DNA of 39,628 bases from Mariprofundales bacterium (GCA_030950645.1 JAUZRF010000013.1:1-39628); one strand, 5' to 3'; counted from the first letter of the stretch, positions 1 through 8,843 are shown. Notes: generated by a model not told the origin, from the sequence alone. Program-made: numbers and translations.

Positions 1-9
1 AAACATCCC

Positions 10-150
10 GTAACTGCTCAGATCGCTTCTCGTTCCCACGCTCCTGCGTGGGAATGCATAGCATACTCATCATGCTGCCTTAACCCCCGTATGTATTCCC
101 ACGCTGGAGCATGGGAACAAGAAATGGCAAGGCGAAAAAGCGGAGTTTAC
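10..150 (+). repeat. Palindromic 121-bp-family element, left fragment split by a REPIN-like insert (copy 1a)
   Basis: The GTAACTGCTCAG terminus starts at 10 and the matching interior GGCAAGGCGAAAAAGCGG resumes near 125. The stretch between holds a REP-like hairpin pair (31-121) in place of the usual CCGGTTTTTCTGAT. After GGAGTTTAC the match stops and a transposase-tail sequence begins. The flank AAACATCCC recurs inverted after copy 1b, so 1-30 and 549-578 form an inverted repeat. Confidence 0.8.
31..121. repeat. REPIN/BIME-like inverted pair of short hairpins
   Basis: Two hairpins built on TTCCCACGC...GCGTGGGAA lie head to head. The left one (about 33-54) is perfect and the right one (about 97-119) is imperfect. 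Each carries a similar side tail (ATGCATA and TATGTATT), which makes them inverted copies of one REP-like unit. The pair sits inside copy 1a of the palindromic element, so it probably inserted there. Confidence 0.7.
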
Positions 151-163
151 CAAGAGGTAGGGG

Positions 164-256
164 TCAGGGCTTGTTTCGCGGATTTTCATCTTCCGTTTTT
201 ATCAATCGACTCACTGTAGAGTGGTGTAATCCGGCAAAAGTGGCAATCTCCTGCAT
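164..256 (-). pseudogene. C-terminal helix-turn-helix remnant, probably of a REP-associated (Y1-type) transposase
   Basis: The minus strand reads a short helix-turn-helix-like peptide (MQEIATFAGLHHSTVSRLIK) followed about ten residues later by a stop. This resembles the C-terminal HTH found in many REP-associated tyrosine transposases. The frame is closed a few codons upstream and no catalytic HUH domain is present, so it is a fragment. Its last codons and the following bases are part of a 30-bp sequence repeated inverted at 39347-39376. The family assignment is inference from the motif and the adjacent REPIN-like hairpins. Confidence 0.4.
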
Positions 257-376
257 GGTGTTTAACACATCTATATTACCATTACTTATCCACTATACTT
301 ATTCACATTCGCGTTTCAGTATCTCTTCAATCTGTACTAGATCCATTGGGAAACCGGGGACAGTATACTCTTTTAA

Positions 377-496
377 GTAACTACTTAGGTCGCCCCTGAT
401 TTATTCGAGTTCAAGAAAAAACGTAGTGTGCTCCTGCACTTGAGTGTTTTTGACGCAGAAATCGGGCAAATCAGGGGGGATGACCTGAGTAGTTAC
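377..496. repeat. Sister palindromic element (120 bp) with the same termini but a different interior
   Basis: It begins GTAACTACTTAGGTC and ends GACCTGAGTAGTTAC. The arms continue inward as CCCCTGATTT / AAATCAGGGG. The centre can also fold: AAGAAAAAAC faces GTGTTTTTG. The outer 12 bases match the ends of the 121-bp family, but the interior is unrelated. It directly abuts copy 1b, whose first 48 or so bases are missing. Confidence 0.7.
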
Positions 497-569
497 TGCT
501 CATTTACAGTAGTAAACTCCGCTTTTTCGCCTTGCCATCAGAAAAACCGGAAGCAATCTGAGCAGTTAC
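497..569 (-). repeat. Palindromic 121-bp-family element, partial (copy 1b)
   Basis: The match to the family starts at TGCTCATTTACAG and runs to the GAGCAGTTAC terminus at 569, so about 73 of 121 bases remain. The left part is replaced by the sister element. The element lies 36 bases beyond the napF stop codon on the minus strand. Confidence 0.85.
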
Positions 570-605
570 GGGATGTTTTCAATAAGGTCGAGTAGACCCA
601 TTGCG

Positions 606-1190
606 CTAAGGGTTAGGCGTAGCTTGCGCATGGGTTGAGAGGATGCGAATCGCTTTTTCTTCGAGAAAACATGCCTCCCGGCAGAGCGCACAGCCGACGC
701 ACTTTTCCGAATCGATATAAGGCTTAGCGCCATCCCACAGCAACGCCGCCGGCTGCGGGCATACCCCTTGGCAGACGCCACATTCTGGCCCTTGATAGGG
801 CAAGCAGAGCTCGGGATCAATGCTGACCCTAGCAAGAATTGGCAAGGTGGCGGGTAGCTCCGCATCGGGAAGCTGTAACGCCTTACTTTGGCAAGCGGCA
901 ACACAGGGCCAGTCATCACAGAGGTGACACCCCTTATGGGCCAAATCAAGCGCTGGCGTCCCTGCCACTTGCACCCCACAGCTTAATGGCAATAGAAACA
1001 CCACCCCATGCGGACACGCCTCCACACAAGCATCACACCGGGTGCACGCAAGTAGAAAATCCACTTCAGGAAGCGCATGGGGCGGACGAATCCAGCGCTG
1101 CGCCCGCGCATTGCAGCTCGCCTGCAGACGCTCCTTCACCACCCGGGCAACAGATGCTGCACCATGCTTGAAAAAATTGCGCCGATCCAC
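606..1190 (-). CDS. napF: NapF-type ferredoxin protein with four [4Fe-4S] sites
   Basis: The protein is a cysteine-rich ferredoxin of the Nap system; NapF family members act on the cytoplasmic side in NapA maturation or electron supply. After an N-terminal RRNFF come four cysteine clusters: CTRCDACVEACP, a CHLC...PCVAAC group, CLPYQGPECGVCQGVCP and CVGCALCREAC. The order and the IRPP...FL..CTRCDAC segment fit NapF better than NapG. I chose the GTG at 1190 because it lies 2 nt after the upstream gene's stop and puts RR at residues 3-4, as in NapF. The ORF track starts at 1283, and an ATG at 1265 with GGAGG upstream is also possible. It is the last gene of the second nap transcription segment. 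Confidence 0.8.
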   Translation of the reverse strand: MDRRNFFKHGAASVARVVKERLQASCNARAQRWIRPPHALPEVDFLLACTRCDACVEACPHGVVFLLPLSCGVQVAGTPALDLAHKGCHLCDDWPCVAACQSKALQLPDAELPATLPILARVSIDPELCLPYQGPECGVCQGVCPQPAALLWDGAKPYIDSEKCVGCALCREACFLEEKAIRILSTHAQATPNP

Positions 1191-1192
1191 CC

Positions 1193-2686
1193 TTAAAACC
1201 GCATCATCATCGGCTGTGACAGTAACCAAACATGCAAGGAGGTGACCAGCAGTGCAAACAGGCATAGCGGAGCCAGCCTCCATCCGCGATCTATCCGCAA
1301 TTTTTCACCACGATAGCGAAGAATCATCATTGATAGCCAAAAACCAACAACAATCAAACCCGCCTGAAGAGCAAACAACACTGTATTTGTATCGGCACTG
1401 ACCATGGCCATGTGACGAACAGCTAGCGGGTTACCATGCTCAAGGCCGAACGGGTGCAAGAGCCATTGGTGGATATTATTTTCACGGAACAAATGACTTA
1501 AATTATGCGCAATATGGTAGGTAAACGCTAGCGGCAGGGTAATGAAGGCCATTCCCACAAACAGGCGGCCAAAGCCAACTCCGCCTCGGTTCAGAGCAGC
1601 GGTAAATGCGACCAACCCTGCGTAAATAATCACCGTAAAAAGCACAGTAAAAAACAGTCCCGCACTAAACCCCCATAGCAACTGGCTGCCACCTCCCAGC
1701 CAACCTCCGAGTTGCCGCACCCATGTCTCCCAAATCGGCAACATTGTCATCCCGTGCAGGGCAGCTAATGCCAGCAAAACCAACATAAACCACGCTTCAT
1801 CTAGGCGCGGACGCGCATTCCGACACGCCTCCTGGCTCATCGGGCGCAGTTGCCAAGCGATGTTTGATTCCGGACAGCTGCGCACGCAGTTGCCACAAGA
1901 GATGCAGTAGGTGTTTTCTTGCAGGTTTTTCATCACCAAGCCGGTGGGGCAAGGCTCCACCTCGCTACTCCCATGGTAGCACTCCAGGGTGGTGCAGTGG
2001 TTGCACACCTCAGCGTCGATATGGCGCAACGCCACCGGTGCCAACTGGGCATAAACCCCAATGGTACGCCCGACCGGACAGAAGTGGCGGCAAAAAGCCT
2101 TGCGTTCAAACAGCGCATGCGAAGCTGTTGTCATCATCAGCATCAACATCGCCAACAGCGCGGTCACATACGGATTGGCCGTGATGCCATAACCCAACTC
2201 CAACCAGGTTAACACAACCAGCAATAGCAGCGCTGGCCATACACCACGCAACAAAGCTGGCACCGGCAGATTCAGACTGCCGCTGCCCCCCTTGCCACTG
2301 CCCATCGCGCTCAGCCGCAGCAACCAACTGGCAATGGTCTGCCACGGACAGACCGCACACCACGCAGAACCAAGAAAAAAGACCGAGACAATCAGACCCG
2401 CCCACCAGATATTCCAGGTCAGCTCAGTGGCAAGATTGCGTTGCGGAATCGGCGTACCATAAAGGCCACTGAAGATCACCAGAAGGAATAGCCCAACCAT
2501 CACCAATTTAAGCACCAAAAGAGGCCAACGCATACGAAAATAACTACCTATCCAGTTTAAAATCAAGGGCTTGCTTATTTCACCATGCTGTTGCACAGGA
2601 GGTGGCGATAGCAATGCCCAACCGGCAACCATCGCGACACTGACCAGTATCAAAAGACACCACGAGGATGGAAGAGGATGGATCAT
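1193..2686 (-). CDS. Polytopic membrane polyferredoxin (NapH/NosR/CcoG-like)
   Basis: This 497-residue inner-membrane protein has several N-terminal hydrophobic helices, two CxxxCP motifs (CAVCP and CRHFCP) and then ferredoxin-type clusters (CNHCTTLEC...CP and CISCGNCVRSCP). More helices follow in the C-terminal half, with histidines inside them (YHIAHNLSH). The layout is that of polyferredoxins that pass electrons across or along the membrane to periplasmic reductases. The extra C-terminal membrane domain makes it larger than NapH. Its ATG overlaps the upstream stop (ATGA), so the two are translationally coupled. The exact family is unsure; a link to Nap electron supply is inferred from context. 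Confidence 0.75.
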   Translation of the reverse strand: MIHPLPSSWCLLILVSVAMVAGWALLSPPPVQQHGEISKPLILNWIGSYFRMRWPLLVLKLVMVGLFLLVIFSGLYGTPIPQRNLATELTWNIWWAGLIVSVFFLGSAWCAVCPWQTIASWLLRLSAMGSGKGGSGSLNLPVPALLRGVWPALLLLVVLTWLELGYGITANPYVTALLAMLMLMMTTASHALFERKAFCRHFCPVGRTIGVYAQLAPVALRHIDAEVCNHCTTLECYHGSSEVEPCPTGLVMKNLQENTYCISCGNCVRSCPESNIAWQLRPMSQEACRNARPRLDEAWFMLVLLALAALHGMTMLPIWETWVRQLGGWLGGGSQLLWGFSAGLFFTVLFTVIIYAGLVAFTAALNRGGVGFGRLFVGMAFITLPLAFTYHIAHNLSHLFRENNIHQWLLHPFGLEHGNPLAVRHMAMVSADTNTVLFALQAGLIVVGFWLSMMILRYRGEKLRIDRGWRLAPLCLFALLVTSLHVWLLSQPMMMRF

Positions 2687-3354
2687 TCGTGGCGCTTGAT
2701 CTGTGCTTCGCGCACCTTGGCATTGAGCAACCGTCGACGCTGGGTAATATTCACCACCAGTAGCAGCACGATGATAAAACCAACCACAATGCCGATGATA
2801 CCAATGCGCGAGGGTTGGCCGATGCGCAATGGAAAGTCAATGGTGTAGGGCTGGCCATCGGCTTCGAAGCTGGCCGTGATAATATAATCCCCAGCGTGAC
2901 GAAAAATGAAGCCTTGACGAAACACATTGTCATCCACCGGCTGCTCACCAATCACCTCCTCCGAGGATCTGAACCAGCTATCATCGCGCACCAAAAACCG
3001 CACCTTCCCTTGAAATGGCTTGCCATTATCGATCCGCACGGCGTAGAGGTTGATGCGGCCGAACGCATTGGGACGGGGAAACGCGGGGAAAACCATATAG
3101 GTGACGGAATAGTTCCCGATCTGGGTCTCCACCTGCATGCTGGGCGGGGTGTTGGAATCCTCATTCAGTTTGTAGGAGGGTCTGCCCATCACATGATGCG
3201 CCAACGCAGGCGGCACCGCTAGCACACATGGCAGCAGCAGAGCCAGCACGCCGAGCAGGAGCCTTATGAGCCGCTTGCAAAACTCTGGGTAGATGCGTGG
3301 CAATCCCACTTCGAGTGCATTTTTAGGATGGGATGGGGGGCATGGTGGTTCCAT
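2683..3354 (-). CDS. Periplasmic domain protein with C-terminal membrane anchor (FixH-like, uncertain)
   Basis: A signal-like hydrophobic stretch (LLLGVLALLLPCVLAVPPALA) is followed by a beta-rich periplasmic region of about 110 residues and one C-terminal helix (IGIVVGFIIVLLLVV) with a basic RRRLLN tail. No cysteine pair or heme motif lies in the mature part. FixH-type proteins, which sit next to polyferredoxins in other clusters, have some of this character, but I do not firmly recognise the family. The ORF track starts at a GTG at 3435; I chose the ATG at 3354, and a still later start is possible because the n-region remains long. It is the first gene after repeat copy 2. Confidence 0.6.
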   Translation of the reverse strand: MEPPCPPSHPKNALEVGLPRIYPEFCKRLIRLLLGVLALLLPCVLAVPPALAHHVMGRPSYKLNEDSNTPPSMQVETQIGNYSVTYMVFPAFPRPNAFGRINLYAVRIDNGKPFQGKVRFLVRDDSWFRSSEEVIGEQPVDDNVFRQGFIFRHAGDYIITASFEADGQPYTIDFPLRIGQPSRIGIIGIVVGFIIVLLLVVNITQRRRLLNAKVREAQIKRHE

Positions 3355-3466
3355 GCACCGAAATTCCAGCCTGAAAATGCGCCAGAGTGGGGTTACCAAT
3401 CGCCGTTCATGAGTTTTGCAAGATGCTATTATCACAGAGGATTTCTCTTTAAAATGAAAAAATACC

Positions 3467-3618
3467 GTAACTACTCAGCACCACTTGAAAACACCCCGTA
3501 GCTGCTCAGATTGCTTCCGGTTTTTCTGATAGCAAGGCGAAAAAGCGGAGTTTACTACTGTAAATGAGCATTTTTCAACGCCGCTATCGGGAAAACCGGG
3601 AGTGAGCTGAGTAGTTAC
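3467..3618 (+). repeat. Palindromic element, extended form (copy 2; core 3498-3618)
   Basis: The core runs from GTAGCTGCTCAG to CTGAGTAGTTAC (121 bp). It is preceded by an extra arm GTAACTACTCAGCA and a spacer containing CTTGAAAACACCCC. It separates napH, whose stop is 14 nt away, from the next minus-strand gene. Confidence 0.93.
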
Positions 3619-3632
3619 AAAAGATCTCCGAT

Positions 3633-4661
3633 TCATCGCAGCACTACGGGTTGCTGCTCAGTCGCACCATGGGTCTTGCGATACCTGGCACCAAGATGAC
3701 CCTCCCCCTGCTCCGGCTGATCTCGGATACGCACGACAAATGCCAGTGCATCGGTAGGGCAGATAGCAATGCAGGCCGTACAGTTATTGCACTCCTGACC
3801 AAAATCATCACCCATCGGATTGAGGCCGAACTCACAGATCGCATTGCACTTGGCGCAGTCGTTACAGTGCTGCACCCGACGCTGGATACGAAATAGGCGG
3901 TAGCGTCCCAGTAACGCATAGAGCGCCCCGCCCGGGCAGAGGTAACGACAAAAGCCACGCCGCGCCACCAGAATATCGAACAGCAGGGTAAGCATGAAAA
4001 AGACCATGCCACTACCGAAACCACCGAGGGCGATGGCGTAGTAGAGCTCCCGGCCAATGATCGCTGGTGGATAAACCGTCGCCACCAGTACCGCCCCAGT
4101 GAGCGCCGAGATCAACAGCCCAACCACCAACACCAGATACTTCAGCCGACGATCAAACAGATGTTGACCACTACGCAGTCCAAGGTGATGCAGCCATGCC
4201 GCGAGATTGGTGTTAAGTTCATAAATAAAGGTGGCTGGACACAACCAGCCGCAAAAAAAACGACCAAAGATCATAGTCAAGACGATGGGAATCAGTGCCG
4301 TGATGGCAAACGGCCAGTACACCTGCAACGACGCAGCGATCTGACCAACAACCGCCAATGGATCACTAAGCTGCAGACCAAAAAAGGTGCCTGACCAGGT
4401 GTTGCCCTTGATGACAGCCAAATCCTTGGTGGGATCATCGGTAAAAGGAGCCGTGAGCAACTCCATTCCATCATAAAATATTTTTTGTGAGGAGCTAAGA
4501 AGAGCATAGCCATGGGCCGCGACATAGGTTTGATAGAGGCTAATGGCCGGAATGCACAGCAGCATAATAAATACCGTAGCAAGCGTCAGCCAACGCAGCT
4601 TGTTCAGGTGACGCCACAGCGATAACGGATGCGTTTCTGTTTTGGGACGGTGGCTAGTCAT
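3633..4661 (-). CDS. napH: NapH, membrane quinol dehydrogenase subunit
   Basis: NapH takes electrons from quinol and passes them, with NapG, toward the periplasmic nitrate reductase. The 342-residue protein has an N-terminal helix, further hydrophobic helices, two CxxxCP motifs (CGWLCP and CRYLCP) and two C-terminal ferredoxin clusters (CNDCAKCNAIC and CNNCTACIAICP). This matches NapH order. It lies 37 nt downstream of napG, and the usual genetic pairing supports the call. Its stop is followed after 14 nt by repeat copy 2. The N-terminal loop between helices 1 and 2 is fairly long. Confidence 0.9.
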   Translation of the reverse strand: MTSHRPKTETHPLSLWRHLNKLRWLTLATVFIMLLCIPAISLYQTYVAAHGYALLSSSQKIFYDGMELLTAPFTDDPTKDLAVIKGNTWSGTFFGLQLSDPLAVVGQIAASLQVYWPFAITALIPIVLTMIFGRFFCGWLCPATFIYELNTNLAAWLHHLGLRSGQHLFDRRLKYLVLVVGLLISALTGAVLVATVYPPAIIGRELYYAIALGGFGSGMVFFMLTLLFDILVARRGFCRYLCPGGALYALLGRYRLFRIQRRVQHCNDCAKCNAICEFGLNPMGDDFGQECNNCTACIAICPTDALAFVVRIRDQPEQGEGHLGARYRKTHGATEQQPVVLR

Positions 4662-4698
4662 CTTTTACGCTGCATCCATCGATACAGTCGCTCCGTGC

Positions 4699-5364
4699 TC
4701 AGACCGAACGCTCCCCAAGGTGTGGAATAATACGAATCGCCTGTGGCATCTGGATGCAGGCGCGTTCACACAGGCCGCAACCGACGCAGTCTTTTAACAC
4801 ATGGGGCTGCTCTAAGTAGCCGACACGCAGAGAGATGTCGGGTAGCGGACAAGCCCGATAACAGACTCCGCAGGTCTTGCCTTGATAGGAGAGGCAGAGA
4901 TGCTTATCCACCCGCGCCTTACCCATCTGCACCTTATCGATAATAGTCGCCACGGTGCGTGGAATCGAGGCCAGCGCGCCAGTGGGACAGATATCCCCAC
5001 ACTTCATACACAAAATACAGGCTTGCTGGCGCGGAATAATAAACGGCGTACCCATGGCCGCAACACCACCCTCCAGGCCAAAGTACTGAATACAGTTATT
5101 GGGACAGGCCTCGGCACACTGGCCGCAACGAATGCAGCGACCAAGAAAGTCCTCCTCAGCCAAGGCTCCCGGTGGCCGCAAAAAACGCATGCGATAGCGA
5201 TGCACTCGGCCTGCAGCCCATGCCGTTCCAGGCATGATTTTCAGTGCTGCCAGACAACCCACAACCCCTGCCAACGCCGCCAGTACAAACCTTCTGCGCC
5301 GCACCATTGGTGGAGTTGTGACCTGCTCCTCTGCGGGCGCGCTAATGGCTGGCTTCGGCGTCAA
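4699..5364 (-). CDS. napG: NapG, periplasmic ferredoxin-type quinol dehydrogenase subunit
   Basis: NapG works with NapH to move electrons from quinol to the Nap system in the periplasm. It shows a twin-arginine type leader (RRRRFVLAALAG followed by a hydrophobic run and AWA) and four [4Fe-4S] cysteine groups: CIRCGQCAEACP, CILCMKCGDICP, CLSYQGKTCGVCYRACP and CVGCGLCERAC. Length (221 aa) fits the family. The ORF track start at 5364 is a TTG. An ATG at 5307 would give a leader starting right at the twin arginines, so the start is uncertain. It sits between napA and napH. Confidence 0.9.
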   Translation of the reverse strand: MTPKPAISAPAEEQVTTPPMVRRRRFVLAALAGVVGCLAALKIMPGTAWAAGRVHRYRMRFLRPPGALAEEDFLGRCIRCGQCAEACPNNCIQYFGLEGGVAAMGTPFIIPRQQACILCMKCGDICPTGALASIPRTVATIIDKVQMGKARVDKHLCLSYQGKTCGVCYRACPLPDISLRVGYLEQPHVLKDCVGCGLCERACIQMPQAIRIIPHLGERSV

Positions 5365-5424
5365 GCGAAAATGCTATTTTCACTTGCCTTACAAACCCGC
5401 ACCTCCAACCAACACCCTGCCACA

Positions 5425-8103
5425 TCAAATCTTTTCGATGCGCACGGCTAATTTTTTAAAATCAACCTGTCCTGATACCGGATCGTAGGCGCGACTAGAC
5501 ACCGCATTGACCAACCACTTATTTTTGCGTGGATCCGCACTGTCAGCCACCGAGAGATTCCACGGACTAAACAGATAGCCACGCGGCACGCTGTTGCGGG
5601 CAGGTTTGACTAGACTATTGGCACCCCCAACCTGTACCCGCGCCTCATAGGAGCCGCGACGAGAGATGACACGCACCTCTTCACCATCCTTAATCCCAAG
5701 CGTGGTGGCATCATCGGCGTGCATTTCGATATACATTTCTGGCACCAAACGCCTCAGCACTGGCGACCGGATGCTCTTGGCAGAGTGAAAGTGCTCATAA
5801 ACCACGCCAAGTCCAAGCCAATAGGGATACTTATCTTTCGGTATCTTGTTCCACGGCTTATCACGATGCTCCTCATCGGGGAGATCGGGGGTCAGCGCCA
5901 TATCACGCGCCTTGACCAGCACATCCTTGTGGTCAATCGTGTAATACCCATCCTCAGCACCGAACTTCATCAGCTCATCGGTGACCGCTTTGCGTTGGCT
6001 GTAATCCTGAAGACAAAGCTTCATGTGGATGTTGCCATCGTTGGTACGGAAGTCGCCATAGGGTTTATTCGTCCACCCCTTCTCCTGACCCATGAAGCGC
6101 CGTGGCGTGCCGCCCTGTTTAGCAATAGCATAGGTTGGTGCTGGCCACTGCACACCACGCAGCTCACGCAGCTGCTGATAGGGGCTGATGCCATCGCGCT
6201 TCTCCACCTCCAACATGCCGCTCAAATCGACATCGGTTCCAGCAGAGGCCGCGATGATGTCGCGAAAGATTGCCTCCGCATCGTAGGAGCCATCTTCAAG
6301 TTTTGGCCAAGGGAAGATCTTCTCTACATCCAGCCCCAACAGGAGGCCGATCTCTCTACCCTTATCAATCACCATATCGAGATCAGCGCGGCATTCCTTC
6401 GGCCCCTGGGCTGCTTTATCAATCACATAGAGTCGGCGTTCGGACTGAATATAGACCCCCTGCACCTCTCCCCAAGTTGCTGCCGGAAAGATGACATCAG
6501 CATAGAGATTGTTCGGCGCGTGGCGGTAGATCTCCTGCACCACCGTGAAGGTTTTGCTAATCGCAGGTCGCACCAGGTTATTCTGATCTGGCAGATCAAT
6601 ATGGCTGGCGTAGACCAAAAACATCGCTTTGAGATCGCCTTTCAATGCGCGTTCCAGCATCCCGACCGTCATGCCGGAGTTGTCCGAATGCATGGCGTTG
6701 ATCAAATTCTGCTCGGGAACACCCCAAGCCTTGGCCATCTTGGCGCGATGCGGGGCGTTGCCCAATCCCTGATTGAATGGCAGCCGACCGGTGAGTCCAC
6801 CGGTAAAGCGTTCGCCCATGGCGTTGGGCTGGCCGGTCATCGAGAACGGCCCGCAGCCAGGCTTGGCGATGTTACCGGTCATGCTCATCAGATTAATGAG
6901 TGAGATCACATTGTGCTGGCCGTGAATATGCTGGTTATAGCCGATACCCCACATCATCAGCACACCACCATGGCCATCCTTGCCGCGCTTGAGCCGCTTG
7001 CGAGTAGCATCGGCAAACATCGCCGAGACCTTGCGAATCATCGCCGGAGTGACCTCAGGGCTGCCCATGCGATCCTGTACCTGCTCAGGGCTGTAATCCT
7101 TCAACACCCCATCGGTGTACTCCTTCCAACCCGTGGCATGCGCCTTCATAAATTCCCAGTCGATCACATCCTCGTGCTCTTTGAGCAACACATGCGCCAT
7201 CGCATTGAGGAAACTAATATCACCATTGAGAATCGGCACATGCACACTGTTATCCGCATTGATATCGGCATACCCCTTAGCCGTTCCTGTATTCCGTGGT
7301 TCAACCACCACAGTGGAGATACCCGCCCTCTTTTTGTGATCGGCAATACGCCAGAAAATGATTGGATGCGACTCACGGGCATTATGACCAAAATGCATCA
7401 CCATATCAGCCAGCTCGATATCATCGTAGGACATCGGTGGTGTATCGGAGCCCAGCGTCTTGAAATAGCCAGTTACTGCTGAGGTCATGCACATGCGAGC
7501 ATTGGCCTCGATGGTATTCGAGCCCATGATCCCTTTCATGAACAGATTCTCCAGGTACTGCCCCTCCAGGGTGAGCTGACCGGAGCCGTAGAGGCCAATC
7601 GAGTTGCCACCATGGGTCTTGACCAGATGGGCAATCTTATGCGCCACCATCTCAGAGGCCTTGGCATAGGGCACGCGCGCGAAGTGTTCATCATCAAAGG
7701 ATCCCTTGGTTTTGGAGACATACTCCAAGTCACCATGCCCGGGCTTGATCCACTCCGCCCACACATCCTTACGCACGAAGGAGTCCCCCTCCAGACGATC
7801 AACATAGATCGGCTCGGCCGCAGTTAGCCCCTTGATGCACTGTAACCCTTTGTTGGTCGGATGGTCAGGATCGGGGCGCATGGCAACGATTCTTCCGTTC
7901 TCCACCTGGATCAGCGTACCACAACCAACACCGCAGTAGGGACAGGCGGCCTGCACCTCTTTGCGATTTGCAGATGGTGTAACCGAGGGGGCTGCCTCCA
8001 GCTCGGGATTCCCTGCTGTAAACAGGGATGCGCCAGCAGCCGTTGCCGTGATGAAGGCGCTCCCTTTGAGGAAGTCGCGACGATTGACCTTGATTCGTTT
8101 CAT
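5425..8103 (-). CDS. napA: NapA, periplasmic nitrate reductase catalytic subunit
   Basis: NapA reduces nitrate to nitrite in the periplasm using Mo-bis-MGD and one [4Fe-4S] cluster. A Tat leader (NRRDFLKGSAF, residues 7-17) precedes the cluster cysteines C54, C57 and C61 (CPYCGVGC) and C89. The expected molybdenum ligand is C205 in NARMCMTSAV. The C-terminus (VSSRAYDPVSGQVDFKK) resembles NapA. At 892 residues it is longer than the enterobacterial form. Part of the excess is an insert after the cluster domain (about residues 105-146). The ATG overlaps the stop of the upstream cytochrome gene. No NapD chaperone gene is visible nearby. Another NapA-like molybdoenzyme substrate cannot be excluded from sequence, but napF, napG and napH make nitrate the best call. 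Confidence 0.9.
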   Translation of the reverse strand: MKRIKVNRRDFLKGSAFITATAAGASLFTAGNPELEAAPSVTPSANRKEVQAACPYCGVGCGTLIQVENGRIVAMRPDPDHPTNKGLQCIKGLTAAEPIYVDRLEGDSFVRKDVWAEWIKPGHGDLEYVSKTKGSFDDEHFARVPYAKASEMVAHKIAHLVKTHGGNSIGLYGSGQLTLEGQYLENLFMKGIMGSNTIEANARMCMTSAVTGYFKTLGSDTPPMSYDDIELADMVMHFGHNARESHPIIFWRIADHKKRAGISTVVVEPRNTGTAKGYADINADNSVHVPILNGDISFLNAMAHVLLKEHEDVIDWEFMKAHATGWKEYTDGVLKDYSPEQVQDRMGSPEVTPAMIRKVSAMFADATRKRLKRGKDGHGGVLMMWGIGYNQHIHGQHNVISLINLMSMTGNIAKPGCGPFSMTGQPNAMGERFTGGLTGRLPFNQGLGNAPHRAKMAKAWGVPEQNLINAMHSDNSGMTVGMLERALKGDLKAMFLVYASHIDLPDQNNLVRPAISKTFTVVQEIYRHAPNNLYADVIFPAATWGEVQGVYIQSERRLYVIDKAAQGPKECRADLDMVIDKGREIGLLLGLDVEKIFPWPKLEDGSYDAEAIFRDIIAASAGTDVDLSGMLEVEKRDGISPYQQLRELRGVQWPAPTYAIAKQGGTPRRFMGQEKGWTNKPYGDFRTNDGNIHMKLCLQDYSQRKAVTDELMKFGAEDGYYTIDHKDVLVKARDMALTPDLPDEEHRDKPWNKIPKDKYPYWLGLGVVYEHFHSAKSIRSPVLRRLVPEMYIEMHADDATTLGIKDGEEVRVISRRGSYEARVQVGGANSLVKPARNSVPRGYLFSPWNLSVADSADPRKNKWLVNAVSSRAYDPVSGQVDFKKLAVRIEKI

Positions 8104-8777
8104 GATGCATCTCCTTGGGGGGTAATGGGAATGGTGCGCAGATAGACGATCACATCATCAATCTCCCGATCGCTTAGTGCTGCCATCGCCTCCGCACCAG
8201 AAAAGCCGCGCATCGCGGTGCCACTTCGACCATGCTTAATCACATACCGCATAAAGCCATCGGAGGCGACACGAAGAAAATCGCTGTCACCAATGGCTGC
8301 TCCCGTGTGACCCTCTTCATAACCACGCCCGCCCACACCGTGGCAGGTAGCGCAGATCGAGGAGAACAGCATCGCCCCCCGCTTGGCATCACCCTTAGCT
8401 GCGGATTGTGCGTTTAGCTTAGCGGCCAGACTTGGCAGGGTCGATTGGGTGCGCAGGTAATGAATAACCTGTCGAATCTTGTCATCGCCTAACCACGCCC
8501 AAGCCGGCATGCCGACTGCGCTGCGACCATGCTTGATGGTGGTGAACAGGAACCTGTCCGAGGCGATGCGGAGAAGCTCAGGGTTGGTCAGCACTGGCGC
8601 AATGCCAGCGCCGCCATTTGCCGCCGCTTGATGACAGCCTAAACAGTTCGACCCAAAGATCTTCTTGCCAGCATCAGCATTGCTATGCGCTGGCCCAGCA
8701 AATACCGGCGGTGTGATGAACGCGGCCAATAACAGTATTATTACCAGCCGGAAACGATAGCGATAAAAGTGATGCAT
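8100..8777 (-). CDS. Diheme c-type cytochrome, likely electron partner of NapA
   Basis: The 225-residue secreted protein has a signal peptide (RLVIILLLAAFITPPVFA) and two tandem class-I-like cytochrome c domains. Each has one CxxCH heme site (CLGCH and CATCH) and a later methionine candidate axial ligand (VGMPAW and TAMRGF). I chose the ATG at 8777, not the ORF-track start at 8879, because AAGGAG lies 6 nt upstream and the signal peptide then begins directly. It is the first gene of the nap transcript and overlaps napA by 4 nt. NapB is also diheme but is built differently; this protein may fill its role, which is inference from position. Confidence 0.85.
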   Translation of the reverse strand: MHHFYRYRFRLVIILLLAAFITPPVFAGPAHSNADAGKKIFGSNCLGCHQAAANGGAGIAPVLTNPELLRIASDRFLFTTIKHGRSAVGMPAWAWLGDDKIRQVIHYLRTQSTLPSLAAKLNAQSAAKGDAKRGAMLFSSICATCHGVGGRGYEEGHTGAAIGDSDFLRVASDGFMRYVIKHGRSGTAMRGFSGAEAMAALSDREIDDVIVYLRTIPITPQGDAS

Positions 8778-8843
8778 TGCGTACTCCTTGAGTTGCACAA
8801 GAATTGATCGAACTCGCGCCCCAGACAAAGCATTGCCATACGG

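Noticed and set aside
111-380. Plus-strand 89-aa ORF
   Set aside because: It starts in the REPIN and element fragment and is antisense to the transposase-like tail; no coherent protein character.
5719-7482. Long plus-strand ORFs (394 and 189 aa) opposite napA
   Set aside because: They are antisense shadows of a clearly conserved NapA; their products match no family and are rich in His/Ile, as expected from the reverse frame.
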